A DNA stretch of 64,000 bases from Fen-671 sp963807395 (GTDB lineage: Bacteria > Actinomycetota > Acidimicrobiia > Acidimicrobiales > Palsa-688), in contig CAWEBW010000002.1 in the NCBI GenBank assembly GCA_963807395.1, positions 124,001 to 188,000 of the forward strand, in the 5' to 3' direction. Positions 1 to 8,335 of this stretch are shown here, one piece after another; the first letter of the stretch is position 1, and each line of letters begins with the position of its first letter. Below the pieces are notes generated by a model. The model made no database searches. It was not told where the DNA came from and worked only from the letters and a program-made list of their open reading frames with translations. The translations under genes and the position numbers were made by a program.

Positions 1-95
1 GACGTTAGTACGGGTCAGGCCGGCTGGCCCTTTCTCGCCCCGCTTCTTTCAAATTGATAGGTGCACCGGGCCCGCTGCGCCCTAGGGTGCTGTTA

Positions 96-674
96 GTGGC
101 TGACAAGGCGCATTTCGCCGAGCAGGCGATGGTCTACATGGGCTCCCTGTACAGCGCGGCGCTGCGGATGACCCGTAACCCTTCGGACGCAGAAGATCTG
201 GTCCAGGAGACGTACCTGAAGGCGTACCGGGCATTTGACTCGTTCCAAGAGGGCACCAACCTGAAATCCTGGCTGTACAAGATCTTGACCAACACCTTCA
301 TCAACAGCTACAGGTCCAAACGCCGGCGCCCTGCCCTGAGCGAGCTCGATGACGTGGAAGACCTTTACCTTTACCACCGTCTGGGTGGTCTGGAGGCCGC
401 CGCCGCCGGCCGCAGTGCCGAGGACCTCGTGCTCGACCATTTCACAGAAGCCGAGGTCAAGGCGGCTGTCGAGTCGCTCCCAGAGCAGTTCCGCTTGGCC
501 GTCCTGCTGGCCGACGTGGAAGGTTTTTCCTATAAAGAGATCGCTGAAATCCTTGACGTCCCGATCGGCACCGTTATGAGCCGGCTGCACCGGGGAAGAA
601 GGGCGCTGCAAAAGGCGTTGCACAGTTTTGGTGAAGAGCGGCGCCTAACCGCTCCGGCAGATGCCCCTACGTAA
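96..674 (+). CDS. sigR: ECF sigma factor, SigR/SigH type
   Basis: This is an RNA polymerase sigma factor of the group that answers disulfide stress in actinobacteria. Sigma region 2 (about residues 8-77) carries the DAEDLVQETY stretch and the NLKSWLYKILTNTFIN block. Region 4 (about 115-170) has the LPEQFRLAVLLADVEGFSYKE stem and the GTVMSRLHRGRR recognition helix. I prefer the GTG start at 96; TTG 54 and ATG 129 are in frame, but the sigma domain begins just after 96. The gene sits 39 bases ahead of a zinc anti-sigma gene, which is the classic sigR-rsrA arrangement. The family assignment is firm. The exact regulon is inferred from mycobacterial and Streptomyces relatives. Confidence 0.9.
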   Translation: MADKAHFAEQAMVYMGSLYSAALRMTRNPSDAEDLVQETYLKAYRAFDSFQEGTNLKSWLYKILTNTFINSYRSKRRRPALSELDDVEDLYLYHRLGGLEAAAAGRSAEDLVLDHFTEAEVKAAVESLPEQFRLAVLLADVEGFSYKEIAEILDVPIGTVMSRLHRGRRALQKALHSFGEERRLTAPADAPT

Positions 675-713
675 GTAGGGAACACGATCAGCGAAAAGGG
701 CCATTAGAAGCGA

Positions 714-1010
714 ATGGAAAGTGAGCAGCCGCCCTCAGGGGCGCCCTATGAGGGCTGGTACGGCCGTTCCGTATACGACCCGTGCCAAGAGGCGATAGCT
801 ACTTTGTACACTTTTCTGGACGGGGAGCTAACCGCCGATCGGAGGGACACCATTCAACGGCACCTCGAGGAGTGCTCGCCCTGTTTTGAGGCGTTTGGCT
901 TCGAAGCCGAGTTGAAGGCGGTGATTTCGCGCAAATGCAGGGACGAGGTACCGGACTCGTTGCGCCACAGGGTGGCCGAGGCGCTCCGAGCGGAGGGTTT
1001 GGCCACTTGA
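714..1010 (+). CDS. rsrA: Zinc-binding anti-sigma factor, RsrA-like
   Basis: A 98-residue soluble anti-sigma factor expected to hold the upstream sigma factor until thiol oxidation. The ZAS signature is visible as an early Cys in DPCQEAI and an H-x3-C-x2-C motif (HLEECSPC) about 30 residues later. These residues coordinate zinc in RsrA-family proteins. The length matches the family. ATG 714 is the only reasonable start, and there is no membrane segment, so the protein acts in the cytoplasm. It is probably autoregulated with the sigma gene through SigR-type promoters; I did not identify such a promoter. Confidence 0.88.
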   Translation: MESEQPPSGAPYEGWYGRSVYDPCQEAIATLYTFLDGELTADRRDTIQRHLEECSPCFEAFGFEAELKAVISRKCRDEVPDSLRHRVAEALRAEGLAT

Positions 1011-1085
1011 GTATTGCCGTACGCTTAAGGGTAGATGGGCTTGCGTCCGGGAACGAACAACGCTTAGAAAACGTTGGTGAGGGAG

Positions 1086-1274
1086 ATGAGCGAAAGATCA
1101 CTGGGAGGGCAGATGTTGAGTGGCGGCGAAAGGCCGTCGAGGGCTTTTGGCCGCAACCGAGTTTGCCGCCAGGCAGGTTGCAACACCAAATTGTCGATGT
1201 ACAACAACGGCAAATATTGCTTCCAGCACGAGCCCATGGCAGTGCCGCGCACCCGCGGCAAGAAAATCGCGTAA
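1086..1274 (+). CDS. Small conserved Cys/His protein of unknown function
   Basis: A 62-residue protein with a C-x4-C motif (CRQAGC) followed about 16 residues later by C-x2-H (CFQH). The spacing looks like a single small zinc knuckle. The core CNTKLSMYNNGKYC resembles short actinobacterial proteins of unknown function. ATG 1086 is used. ATG 1113 is an alternative and has a closer GGAGGG sequence at 1104-1109. The gene follows the redox sigma pair on the same strand. The family resemblance is from memory and the function is unknown. Confidence 0.6.
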   Translation: MSERSLGGQMLSGGERPSRAFGRNRVCRQAGCNTKLSMYNNGKYCFQHEPMAVPRTRGKKIA

Positions 1275-1362
1275 GCACTGGCAGCTACGCACTGAGCCCT
1301 TTACCCCGGCCGAGCGCGAGGACGGTGCGGAGGTTCGTGGGGCACATTGGCGGGTTGGGCGT

Positions 1363-2471
1363 ATGACGTCCCCGGCAGAAGAGCCGATCTCGTGGGAGCT
1401 GGCCGAGCGAGTCGCCACCCGGATAGCGGAGCGCCAGGTCTGGCTGCCACGGGGCCGGGTGACCGTCCTCGAAGAGGAGTTCGCGGAGCTCACGGCCGAA
1501 GCTGAAGTACTCGTCGAGCAGGAGTCGGGCCTCCGTTCTCTTTCGGCCCGGCCAGAGCGCGGGTCACGGACCGGCCCGGGTGGGTGACCGCCAACATCGC
1601 CTCGTTCCAGCGCCTGTTACGACCCCTGACGCAAAAGCTGGAGGCGGCGATGGCCAAGCCTCCTCCCATGTTGGGGCCAGTACCTATGAGAGTGCCGGTG
1701 CAGCTGAGCCGCAACATCAGCGGCGTCCAGCTCGGAGTGCTCCTCGGGTGGATGTCGACCCGGGTCCTTGGCCAGTACGACCAGCTCTTGATCGAGGACG
1801 AGCGGCCTGAAGACCAGGACATCGTCTATTACGTGGGCCACAACGTCATCGAGCTCGAGGACCGTTACGGGTTCCAGCCTCACCAGTTCAGGCTCTGGAT
1901 AGCGCTGCACGAGGTCACCCACCGGGCCCAGTTCACCGGGGTGCCTTGGCTGCGTCCCTATTTCCTTGATCTCGTACGCACCTTGCTCGAAGGGGTTGAA
2001 CCTGACCCGCGACGGTTGATCGAAGCCCTGAAAAGGGCCGCCACCGAGGCCCGGGAAGGCAAAAACCCGCTTGACGAAGGTGGTCTCATGGCGTTGCTCG
2101 CCTCCCCGGAACAGCGCCAAGCGCTCGACCGGATCGGGGGTTTCATGAGCCTGCTCGAGGGCCACGGCGATGTGGTCATGAACAGGGCCGCTCAGGGCCG
2201 CATACCCCAGGCGCAGCGGTTCGCGCACGTCCTCCAGCAACGCCGGCAGCGGACCGGGGCAGCCAAGGTGGTGAGTTCCCTGGTAGGCCTCGACGCCAAG
2301 CTCAAGCAGTACGAGCAGGGCGAACGGTTTATAAAGGCCGTCGAAAAGGCAGGCGGCCGCGACCTTTTCGACCGGGTCTGGCAGGGGCCGGACTGGTTGC
2401 CGAGCATGGCAGAGATCCGCGAGCCCTCCCGTTGGGTGGAACGAGCCGAGGGGCTCGGCCGAACAGCCTGA
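1363..2471 (+). CDS. Zinc-dependent metallopeptidase-like protein, DUF2342 (frameshifted)
   Basis: This belongs to the actinobacterial DUF2342 family, often described as coenzyme-F420-associated or as a zincin-like hydrolase. The protein has an HEVTH metal motif (HExxH type) about halfway along. The reading frame is broken: residues from ATG 1363 run to about 1544, and the rest (VTDRPGWVTANIASFQRLL onward) continues in another frame. Restoring one G in the run at 1544-1550 gives a continuous family-like segment ending GLRSLSGPARARVTDRPGW. I therefore treat 1363-2471 as one gene of about 370 residues. It precedes tilS, a common actinobacterial neighbour. A substrate is not known. Confidence 0.82.
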
Positions 2472-2533
2472 CCCCGGGACAGCGGGAGTTCGACGGGCGC
2501 CGCGGGCGCGGTTATGTCGGGCTGAAGGGGCTC

Positions 2534-3502
2534 ATGCACACGCCGGAGACAGCCAGGCACTGGCCGGCCGGGACGTCGGCCATGCTCGAGCGGTGCTCGT
2601 TCCCCGGGGCCGCTGCCGCCGTCGTTTGCGCGGTCTCCGGGGGAGCTGACTCCATGGCCATGCTCGCCCTGGCAGTGGCGTCCGGTTGCCGCGCCAAAGC
2701 CATGTATATCGACCACGGGTTGCGCTCAGCAGGTCCCGAAGAGGCGGAGCTAGTGAGGGCTGGCGCGGGCAGGTTGGGGGCAACCTTCGAAGCCGTCTCG
2801 GTCCGGGTCGAGCCCGGGGGTGACCTCGAGGCCCGGGCGCGCCAAGCGCGTTATGACGCCCTGCCTGAAGGTGCCCTGGTCGGGCACACCGCGGACGATC
2901 AGGCTGAGACGCTGTTGCTCAACCTCATGCGGGGTGCGGGGCTGGACGGCCTGGCCGGCATCAGAGTTTCGGCCGGCGGCCGGCGGCGAGTCCTGCGCCC
3001 GATCCTTTCTCTCCGACGAGCTGAGACGCGCTCGTTCGTGGCTTCCCTCGGCCTCGATATTGTCAGTGACCCTTCCAATCTGGAGCCTCGCTTTCGCCGC
3101 AACCGGGTGCGTCACGAACTGCTGCCGCTCCTGGCCGAAATCGCCGGTCGTGATCCCGTGCCGGTTTTGGCCCGGACGGCGAGCCTCTTGGCCGAGGACG
3201 CTGATTTCCTGGGCCAGTTGGCCCGAGACATCGACCCGGCCGACGCCCGAGGGCTGGCTCGAACCCCCCCACCGCTGGCGAAGAGGGCGCTGCGTTCGTG
3301 GCTGCGTCAAGGGGAAGGCCCGGAACGCCACCCTCCTTCGTCTTATGAGCTCGAGAGAGCCTGGGCGGTGGTGACGGGCCGGGCTCTCGCTTGCGAGCTG
3401 GCTGGGGGGCGCCGCTTGAGCCGTTCTTCGGGGCGGCTCAGGATCGAGCCCAGGCTGTCTGGCGTCCAGGGCACCCCGGACGATGGGTCAAGCACTGACT
3501 AG
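2534..3502 (+). CDS. tilS: tRNA(Ile)-lysidine synthase
   Basis: TilS joins lysine to the wobble cytidine of tRNA-Ile(CAU) so that it reads AUA. The PP-loop motif SGGADS lies near residue 34, followed by YIDHGLR and the GHTADDQAETLLLNLMRG block. These are the ATP-binding and catalytic regions of the family. The C-terminal part is short, giving 322 residues in all, as in other actinobacterial forms. ATG 2534 has AAGGGG a few bases upstream; the frame is open further back, but earlier starts would overlap the preceding gene. It stands between DUF2342 and hpt, the standard actinobacterial order. Confidence 0.92.
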   Translation: MHTPETARHWPAGTSAMLERCSFPGAAAAVVCAVSGGADSMAMLALAVASGCRAKAMYIDHGLRSAGPEEAELVRAGAGRLGATFEAVSVRVEPGGDLEARARQARYDALPEGALVGHTADDQAETLLLNLMRGAGLDGLAGIRVSAGGRRRVLRPILSLRRAETRSFVASLGLDIVSDPSNLEPRFRRNRVRHELLPLLAEIAGRDPVPVLARTASLLAEDADFLGQLARDIDPADARGLARTPPPLAKRALRSWLRQGEGPERHPPSSYELERAWAVVTGRALACELAGGRRLSRSSGRLRIEPRLSGVQGTPDDGSSTD

Positions 3503-3514
3503 GTTGGCATGTAG

Positions 3515-4267
3515 ATGGCAGCCTTCCACCAGGGGGACCCAGACGTAGCCGCGGTGGCGGCCGAGACGCAAGGCGATGGCGCGGCCCGCCGGGGCGAGGC
3601 CCGACTAGACGACGTGGCCACCGCCCATGTCGACGTGGTACCCGTGGCGGTACCGGCTGATCAAGCGGCGCCACTCACTGAACCCGACGTCCAGGTGCCC
3701 GGGCGCGGCTACCTCAGCCTTGGCGACGGTGAGGACCCCAACCTCGGAGAGGTCGTTGTCAGTGAGGAGGAGATCCGGGCGCGGATCGCCGACCTGGGCG
3801 CTCGCATAACCGCGGACTACGCCGACCGGCCTCCGCTGCTCGTGGGGGTGCTGAAAGGCGCCTTCGTCTTCATGAGCGACCTCGCCCGCTCGATTGCACT
3901 GCCGGTCGAGTTCGACTTCATGGCCGTCGCTTCTTACGGGAGCAGCACCCGCACGAGCGGCGTAGTGCGAATTGTGAAGGACCTGGACACCGACCTCACC
4001 GACCGGCATGTGCTGCTCGTCGAGGACATCGTGGATTCGGGGCTGACGCTCGCTTTCCTGCTGCGCAACCTGGCGGCCCGTCAACCCGCCAGCCTCGCCG
4101 TCTGCGCCCTGCTCGTGAAGGACATCGAAGTGCCGGTCCCAGAACTGTCGTACGTAGGCTTCCGCATCCCCAGGGACTTCGTCGTCGGCTATGGGCTTGA
4201 TGTCGCCGAGCGGTACCGCAACCTCGCGTGCGTCAGGCGTTACAACGGACCTGCGTCGCTCACCTGA
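3515..4267 (+). CDS. hpt: Hypoxanthine phosphoribosyltransferase
   Basis: A purine-salvage enzyme that converts hypoxanthine or guanine plus PRPP to the nucleotide. The PRPP-binding motif is LLVEDIVDSGLTL, and the flexible-loop region ASYGSSTRTSG is also present. The conserved enzyme begins around VVVSEEEIRARI, so the first 75 or so residues from ATG 3515 are an acidic, alanine-rich extension. Either this is a real lineage-specific extension or the true start lies downstream. The gene follows tilS by 12 bases. The ftsH gene that often comes next in actinobacteria is absent, and folE follows directly. Confidence 0.9.
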   Translation: MAAFHQGDPDVAAVAAETQGDGAARRGEARLDDVATAHVDVVPVAVPADQAAPLTEPDVQVPGRGYLSLGDGEDPNLGEVVVSEEEIRARIADLGARITADYADRPPLLVGVLKGAFVFMSDLARSIALPVEFDFMAVASYGSSTRTSGVVRIVKDLDTDLTDRHVLLVEDIVDSGLTLAFLLRNLAARQPASLAVCALLVKDIEVPVPELSYVGFRIPRDFVVGYGLDVAERYRNLACVRRYNGPASLT

Positions 4268-4333
4268 GGCGGGCGAGTTGCTCGGTCGCTTGGCCTGAGC
4301 GGAGAGGTTGGCGCTTTGCTCTAGGGTGACAGG

Positions 4334-4999
4334 GTGCAGCCACCGAGCCAGGTCCCTTTCACCTCCACGGACGTGTCGGCCGATTTGGGCGACGGGTTCA
4401 CTGGGCCAGCAGAGCCACCGCCGCAAGACGGGATCGACCGGGACCGGATAGCGGCAGCTGTGCGAGAGATCCTGATCGCTGTCGGCGAGGACCCGGATCG
4501 CGAGGGCCTGCAGGAGACGCCGGCGCGGGTGGCCCGCATGTACAGCGAGATCTTCTCGGGCCTGCACGAGGACCCCGGCGAGCACCTCAAGGCGACGTTC
4601 GAAGCCGACCACGACGAGTTGGTGCTGGTGCGTGACATCCCCCTTTACAGCGTGTGCGAGCACCATTTGTTGCCCTGGTTCGGCAAGGCTCATGTGGCTT
4701 ACATACCGGGCGAGGACGGCAGGGTCACGGGGCTGTCTAAGCTGGCGCGACTTGTCGACGGTTTCGCCCGGCGTCCTCAAGTGCAAGAACGGCTGACCTC
4801 GCAGATCGCCGACACCCTGGTCCGAATGCTTAGCCCTATAGGGGCGCTCGTCGTCGTCGAAGCCGAGCACCTGTGCATGTCGATGCGCGGGGTCAAGACA
4901 CCTGGAGCCGTCACCGTGACATCGGCGGTGCGCGGCCATTTCCTGACCAGCCCGGCGGCGCGGGCTGAAGTCCTCGGCTTCGTCCAGCGCCGGGCTTAG
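4334..4999 (+). CDS. folE: GTP cyclohydrolase I
   Basis: First enzyme of tetrahydrofolate synthesis, converting GTP to dihydroneopterin triphosphate. The zinc ligands are visible as Cys and His in YSVCEHHLLPW (about residues 108 and 111) and the later Cys in EHLCMSMRG (about 179). The first 35 residues are poorly conserved and proline-rich. GTG 4334 is the chosen start, with only a weak ribosome site. The protein is otherwise the usual length for the family. It opens the folate gene run, although a 1 kb accessory stretch separates it from folP. Confidence 0.94.
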   Translation: MQPPSQVPFTSTDVSADLGDGFTGPAEPPPQDGIDRDRIAAAVREILIAVGEDPDREGLQETPARVARMYSEIFSGLHEDPGEHLKATFEADHDELVLVRDIPLYSVCEHHLLPWFGKAHVAYIPGEDGRVTGLSKLARLVDGFARRPQVQERLTSQIADTLVRMLSPIGALVVVEAEHLCMSMRGVKTPGAVTVTSAVRGHFLTSPAARAEVLGFVQRRA

Positions 5000-5082
5000 G
5001 CTCCTCCGGTCCCCCGCCTCGGTTCCTCATCCCCGCCCGGCCGCGGCTTCAGCCTCGTGCTTTGGGCCAAACGGCGAAGGGC

Positions 5083-5367
5083 TCAGCGTGACAAATAGTG
5101 CGCCGTCACGGCGGCGCCACCGACGAGCACGAGGACAACGCCAAGCCGGTAGAACCAGCGCCCCAGCTCTTCGTACACCTCCGGCTCGATGAGCTGGCCG
5201 GGACCGAAGAACCGTTTTCGCCAGCGGGCGCCGAAGCCGGCGAAAAGGCAGACGGCGCCGTAGGCGGACACGGTCGTCCCCAGCCCGGCGTGCACGTAAC
5301 CCATGGCCCACCATGTCGTGTAAGCCATGCTCGCCACCTTCACCAGCGCCCACAACCTCGTTACCAA
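5083..5367 (-). CDS. Small membrane protein of unknown function
   Basis: A 94-residue protein read against the surrounding folate genes. It has one hydrophobic stretch from about residue 12 to 45 (MAYTTWWAMGYVHAGLGTT onward) and a second near the C-terminus (LGVVLVLVGGAAVTAHYL). The basic loop ARWRKRFFGPGQ lies between them, so a two-helix membrane protein with an inside loop is likely. TTG 5367 opens the frame; a GTG ten codons later is an alternative start. I do not recognise the family. It is supported by hydrophobic pattern and typical codon use only. Confidence 0.5.
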   Translation of the reverse strand: MVTRLWALVKVASMAYTTWWAMGYVHAGLGTTVSAYGAVCLFAGFGARWRKRFFGPGQLIEPEVYEELGRWFYRLGVVLVLVGGAAVTAHYLSR

Positions 5368-6007
5368 GAGCCACCCCCGCCGTCGGCGCGGCGCGGCGCT
5401 CGCCGGCTGGGGCGAAGGGTGAGTTGGCGCGCTGGCGCCTGTCAGGAGCGCCTCCGAGGTGCCGACGGGCCTCTCATGCGGGCGCTCGGCCAGGTCGAGA
5501 GGGGGGCCAGAACGGCCGAGGCGGCGTTGTTCGGCGCTCCACCAATCTGTCTTACCGAGATCCGGCCTACCCAGGTCCGGCCTACCCCGGTCCGGCCTAC
5601 CCAGGTCCGGCCTACCCCAGGTCCGGCCTACCCAGGTCCGGCCTACTGGGGCCCGGCTGCTCGGCTCTTCGTACTGATGGTTCTACTGAGGGCATTTGGG
5701 CAACCGGCTCTGCCGGCCACGCGCCCGGTCGTGCGGCCACGACAGCTATTCGTCACCAGCGGCGACAGCCTTGAGCGGCTCGGCCCGCATAGGGTCAAAC
5801 GCATGCCTCAGACGCCCTCCGGCCACGCTGCGCAGTCACGAAGAGCTAAGAACGAGACTTCTTTGGTCACCTGACGGGGGCCGAATGGGCCCGCCCGAAC
5901 CGGAAAAACTGCCCCTGGCCTGCGCCTTCGTTGCCAGTTTGGCGTGGCCCGGGCCGTTTTTCCGAGCACGACCTGGGGCGCGAACCTCGGTAAGCTGACA
6001 GGCTGCG
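5368..6007. other. 640-base intergenic region with a tandem repeat
   Basis: No convincing gene is visible between the small membrane protein and folP. Open frames here are low-complexity products of the G/C bias and of the repeat at 5561-5648. The folP start at 6008 has no strong ribosome site directly upstream, so its promoter probably lies in the last 150 bases, but I cannot point to -35 and -10 boxes. Confidence 0.6.
5561..5648 (+). repeat. 15-16 bp tandem repeat, six copies
   Basis: The unit GTCCGGCCTACCCAG, or a one-base variant of it, occurs six times in direct succession. In one frame the array would read Pro-Ala-Tyr-Pro-Gly repeats, but no gene with a start and homology surrounds it. 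There are no unique spacers, so it is not a CRISPR array. Copies differ at single positions (CCCAG, CCCCG, CCCCAG), as expected for a drifting minisatellite. Confidence 0.85.
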
Positions 6008-6793
6008 ATGACGCTTGTGATGGGCGTGCTGAACGTCACCCCAGATTCCTTCTACGACGGCGGGCAATGGGAAGACAAGGAAGCCGCCTCCAGTCGCGGT
6101 TGTGAAATGGTCGAGGAGGGAGCCGACATCGTAGACGTAGGCGGCGAATCAACGCGACCTGGCGCCAGGCCGGTGACCGAGGATGAAGAACTCCGGCGGG
6201 TCGTGCCGGTAGTCAGGGAGTTGGCGCGCCGCTTGGAGGGCCGCGCCCGGATATCGGTCGATACCCGCAAGCGACCCGTGGCCGAAGCTGCCCTCGAGGC
6301 GGGCGCGACGGTACTCAATGACGTTTCCGCATCGATGTGGCCGCTAGCGGCAGAGGCCGGCGCCGGCTGGGTGGCGATGCACATGCGCGGGGAGCCGTCG
6401 ACGATGATGTCACTCGCCGCTTACACGGACGTCGTTTCAGAAGTTAAGACCTTCCTGGTCAACCGGGCCGAGCAGGCCGCCCGCGACGGGGTAGCCGAAG
6501 TTTGGGTAGATCCAGGGATCGGCTTCGCCAAGACCACCGCCCACAACCTGGCCCTTCTCGCTCACCTGGACGAGCTGGTGGCGACCGGCTGGCCAGTGGC
6601 GGTCGGGCTGTCTCGAAAACGTTTCGTCGGCGCCCTGGTCAGCTCGAGCGATGAGCGGCCGGCGCCCGTGGGAGATCGCCTGGAGGGGTCTCTCGCCGGC
6701 GCGGTGTGGGCCATGGTAAAAGGGGCGGCAATGGTCCGTGTGCATGACGTGAAAGCGACAACCGATGCCGCAAAACTCGCGGGCGTCAAATGA
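6008..6793 (+). CDS. folP: Dihydropteroate synthase
   Basis: Condenses dihydropterin pyrophosphate with p-aminobenzoate in folate synthesis. The two family signatures are clear: MGVLNVTPDSFYDGG at the N-terminus and GADIVDVGGESTRPGA about 35 residues later. The pyrophosphate and pterin pocket residues appear in ISVDTRK, LNDVSA and VGLSRKRFVG. ATG 6008 gives 261 residues, the expected length. The stop overlaps the next gene start (ATGA), which indicates translational coupling with the phosphatase-like gene. Confidence 0.95.
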   Translation: MTLVMGVLNVTPDSFYDGGQWEDKEAASSRGCEMVEEGADIVDVGGESTRPGARPVTEDEELRRVVPVVRELARRLEGRARISVDTRKRPVAEAALEAGATVLNDVSASMWPLAAEAGAGWVAMHMRGEPSTMMSLAAYTDVVSEVKTFLVNRAEQAARDGVAEVWVDPGIGFAKTTAHNLALLAHLDELVATGWPVAVGLSRKRFVGALVSSSDERPAPVGDRLEGSLAGAVWAMVKGAAMVRVHDVKATTDAAKLAGVK

Positions 6794-7386
6794 GCGGCCC
6801 GACCAACATGAGGGGTAAATGGGCGGCCGGCATAAAGCCACGGTTTTTCACCTCGGTTATAAAGGACAAGCTGGCCGTATGCGAGCGCCCGGGCGGTTAT
6901 GCCCGCAACCACAGGAAAGTTCGCAGGCGGGAAGAAATCCTGTGGTTGAAAGGCCAGGGTTTTACCCGTGTCGTTTCGCTGCTCGTTTCTCCGCACAACC
7001 TGTATGCCTACGACGAAGAAAAGCTGCCGTGGTCTCACATCCCATTTGCCGCTAATGACGACCCGGTCTCCGTCCTGCCTGACCTTTACGAGCAATTCCG
7101 CGGTTGGCTACGCGACGATGAAAAAGTGCTCGTCCATCAGGAGGAGGTCAACGACCGGCTCATGGGGGTGGTGGCCGGCTACGTGTACTGGAGCGGCATG
7201 ATCCAGGAAGGGGCACAAGCGGTGGCTGTCGTAGAGAGGCTGTTCGGACGCCAGATGGGCCCTGAGGGCCGTGAGCTGGTGGCGATGGTGCCGGGGCTAC
7301 CGAAACCCTTGGCCCCAGTAACCCCCGCGTCACCGGTCCCGCCGGCGTCACCCGCCGGGGCGGTAGCCCGAACGGCTGGTGCCTGA
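6790..7386 (+). CDS. Phosphatase-fold protein with lost catalytic Cys (inferred)
   Basis: A 198-residue protein coupled to folP by a four-base overlap. Residues about 110-155 look like the active-site loop and following helices of a dual-specificity phosphatase (VLVH....DR, then GVVAGYVYWSGMIQEGAQAVAVVERLFG). The expected signature is H-C-x5-R, and here it reads HQEEVNDR. The catalytic Cys is Gln while the Arg is kept. If the fold assignment is right, the protein cannot use the usual Cys mechanism and would be a binding protein. The last 35 residues are a Pro/Ala-rich tail. Fold assignment is from pattern only; a structure prediction would test it. Confidence 0.6.
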   Translation: MSGPTNMRGKWAAGIKPRFFTSVIKDKLAVCERPGGYARNHRKVRRREEILWLKGQGFTRVVSLLVSPHNLYAYDEEKLPWSHIPFAANDDPVSVLPDLYEQFRGWLRDDEKVLVHQEEVNDRLMGVVAGYVYWSGMIQEGAQAVAVVERLFGRQMGPEGRELVAMVPGLPKPLAPVTPASPVPPASPAGAVARTAGA

Positions 7387-7824
7387 CGCCGTTCAGGACG
7401 CGGCTGGTCGGGAGCGGGCGGGCCCGGGCGGGCACGTAAGTCCTCTGACCCGCTCAATAGCCACCGAGGACCGCCTGGAGCTGCGCGGTCTGCGGTTTGT
7501 CGCTGCCCATGGGGCTCTCCCCGAGGAAGCGGTGCGGGCTCAGCCCTTCGAAGTCGACCTCGACCTGTTCGTCGACCTGCGGGCAGCTGGCCACAGCGAT
7601 GACCTGGCGGAGTCCGTGGACTATGGCGAGCTTTGTGAAGCGGTCAGGTCGGTGATGGAGGGCCTCATGTCAGGTTGCTCGAACGCCTCGCCGAAGAAGT
7701 GGCCACCCGGGCTCTGGCCGTTGCCGGCGGACGGGCCACGGGCGCGATCGTCACCGTGCGCAAACTTCGGCCTCCCGTGCCTTTCGATTTGGCGTCAGCG
7801 GCCGTGCGCATTACCCGTCCGTGA
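7379..7824 (+). CDS. folB: Dihydroneopterin aldolase (frameshifted)
   Basis: FolB cleaves dihydroneopterin in the folate pathway. The N-terminal part reads LRGLRFVAAHGALPEEAVRAQPFEVDLDLFVDL and DDLAESVDYGELCEAV, which is typical of the family. After about 7660 the frame is lost. The correct continuation (HVRLLERLAEEVATRAL, then TVRKLRPPVPFDL) lies in another frame and stops at 7822-7824. Adding one G to the GGG at 7660-7662 restores the junction EGPHVRLLER. GTG 7379 is the only start that precedes the conserved region, and it overlaps the previous gene by 8 bases. The stop overlaps the folK GTG start. Confidence 0.85.
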
Positions 7825-8318
7825 CCCCCACTGGCCCGCATCAACGGAGAGCCTTCGTAGCGCTCGGCTCCAACCTCGGTGACCGCTGGGCCTACCTCCG
7901 GACCGGTCTCGATCATCTGCCCGACCTGGTCAACGTCTCGCCCGTGTACGAGTCCGAGCCGGTAGGAGGCCCGCCCGGCCAACGCCCGTATTTGAACATG
8001 GTGGCCGAACTGCGGACCACCGCCGCCCCTATCGAGCTGCTCGCGGCCGCCCGGCAGGCCGAAGCGGCCGCCGGCCGGGCTCGGACCGTCCGTTGGGGAC
8101 CGCGGACTCTCGACGTGGACATACTGCGGGTTGGCGACCTGGCGGTTGATTTGCCGGACCTTCAGGTCCCGCACCCGAGGATGTGGGAGCGCGGCTTCGT
8201 GCTGGTGCCGCTAGCCGACTTGGCCCCCGACCTCGTGGCCAGCCACCTCGACGAGAACATGAGGGTCGGCGTGACTTATGCCGGTACCCTAACGCTGGGC
8301 CGGACGAAGCCCGGCTGA
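7821..8318 (+). CDS. folK: 6-hydroxymethyl-7,8-dihydropterin pyrophosphokinase
   Basis: Transfers pyrophosphate from ATP to hydroxymethyl-dihydropterin, giving the FolP substrate. The signature VALGSNLGDRW opens the domain. The family motif RTLDVDILRVGDL and the HPRMWERGFVLVPLADLAP stretch follow. GTG 7821 overlaps the folB stop (GTGA), so the two are translationally coupled. It has 165 residues, normal for the family. The C-terminal 20 residues after the core are variable. Confidence 0.94.
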   Translation: MTPTGPHQRRAFVALGSNLGDRWAYLRTGLDHLPDLVNVSPVYESEPVGGPPGQRPYLNMVAELRTTAAPIELLAAARQAEAAAGRARTVRWGPRTLDVDILRVGDLAVDLPDLQVPHPRMWERGFVLVPLADLAPDLVASHLDENMRVGVTYAGTLTLGRTKPG

Positions 8319-8335
8319 GATAACGGGGCCAAAAA

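Noticed and set aside
3605..4939. A 444-codon minus-strand frame across hpt and folE
   Set aside because: It is the reverse of two well-identified enzymes and has no family features of its own.
5561..5648. Possible CRISPR array
   Set aside because: Units are contiguous with no unique spacers and no cas genes are near.
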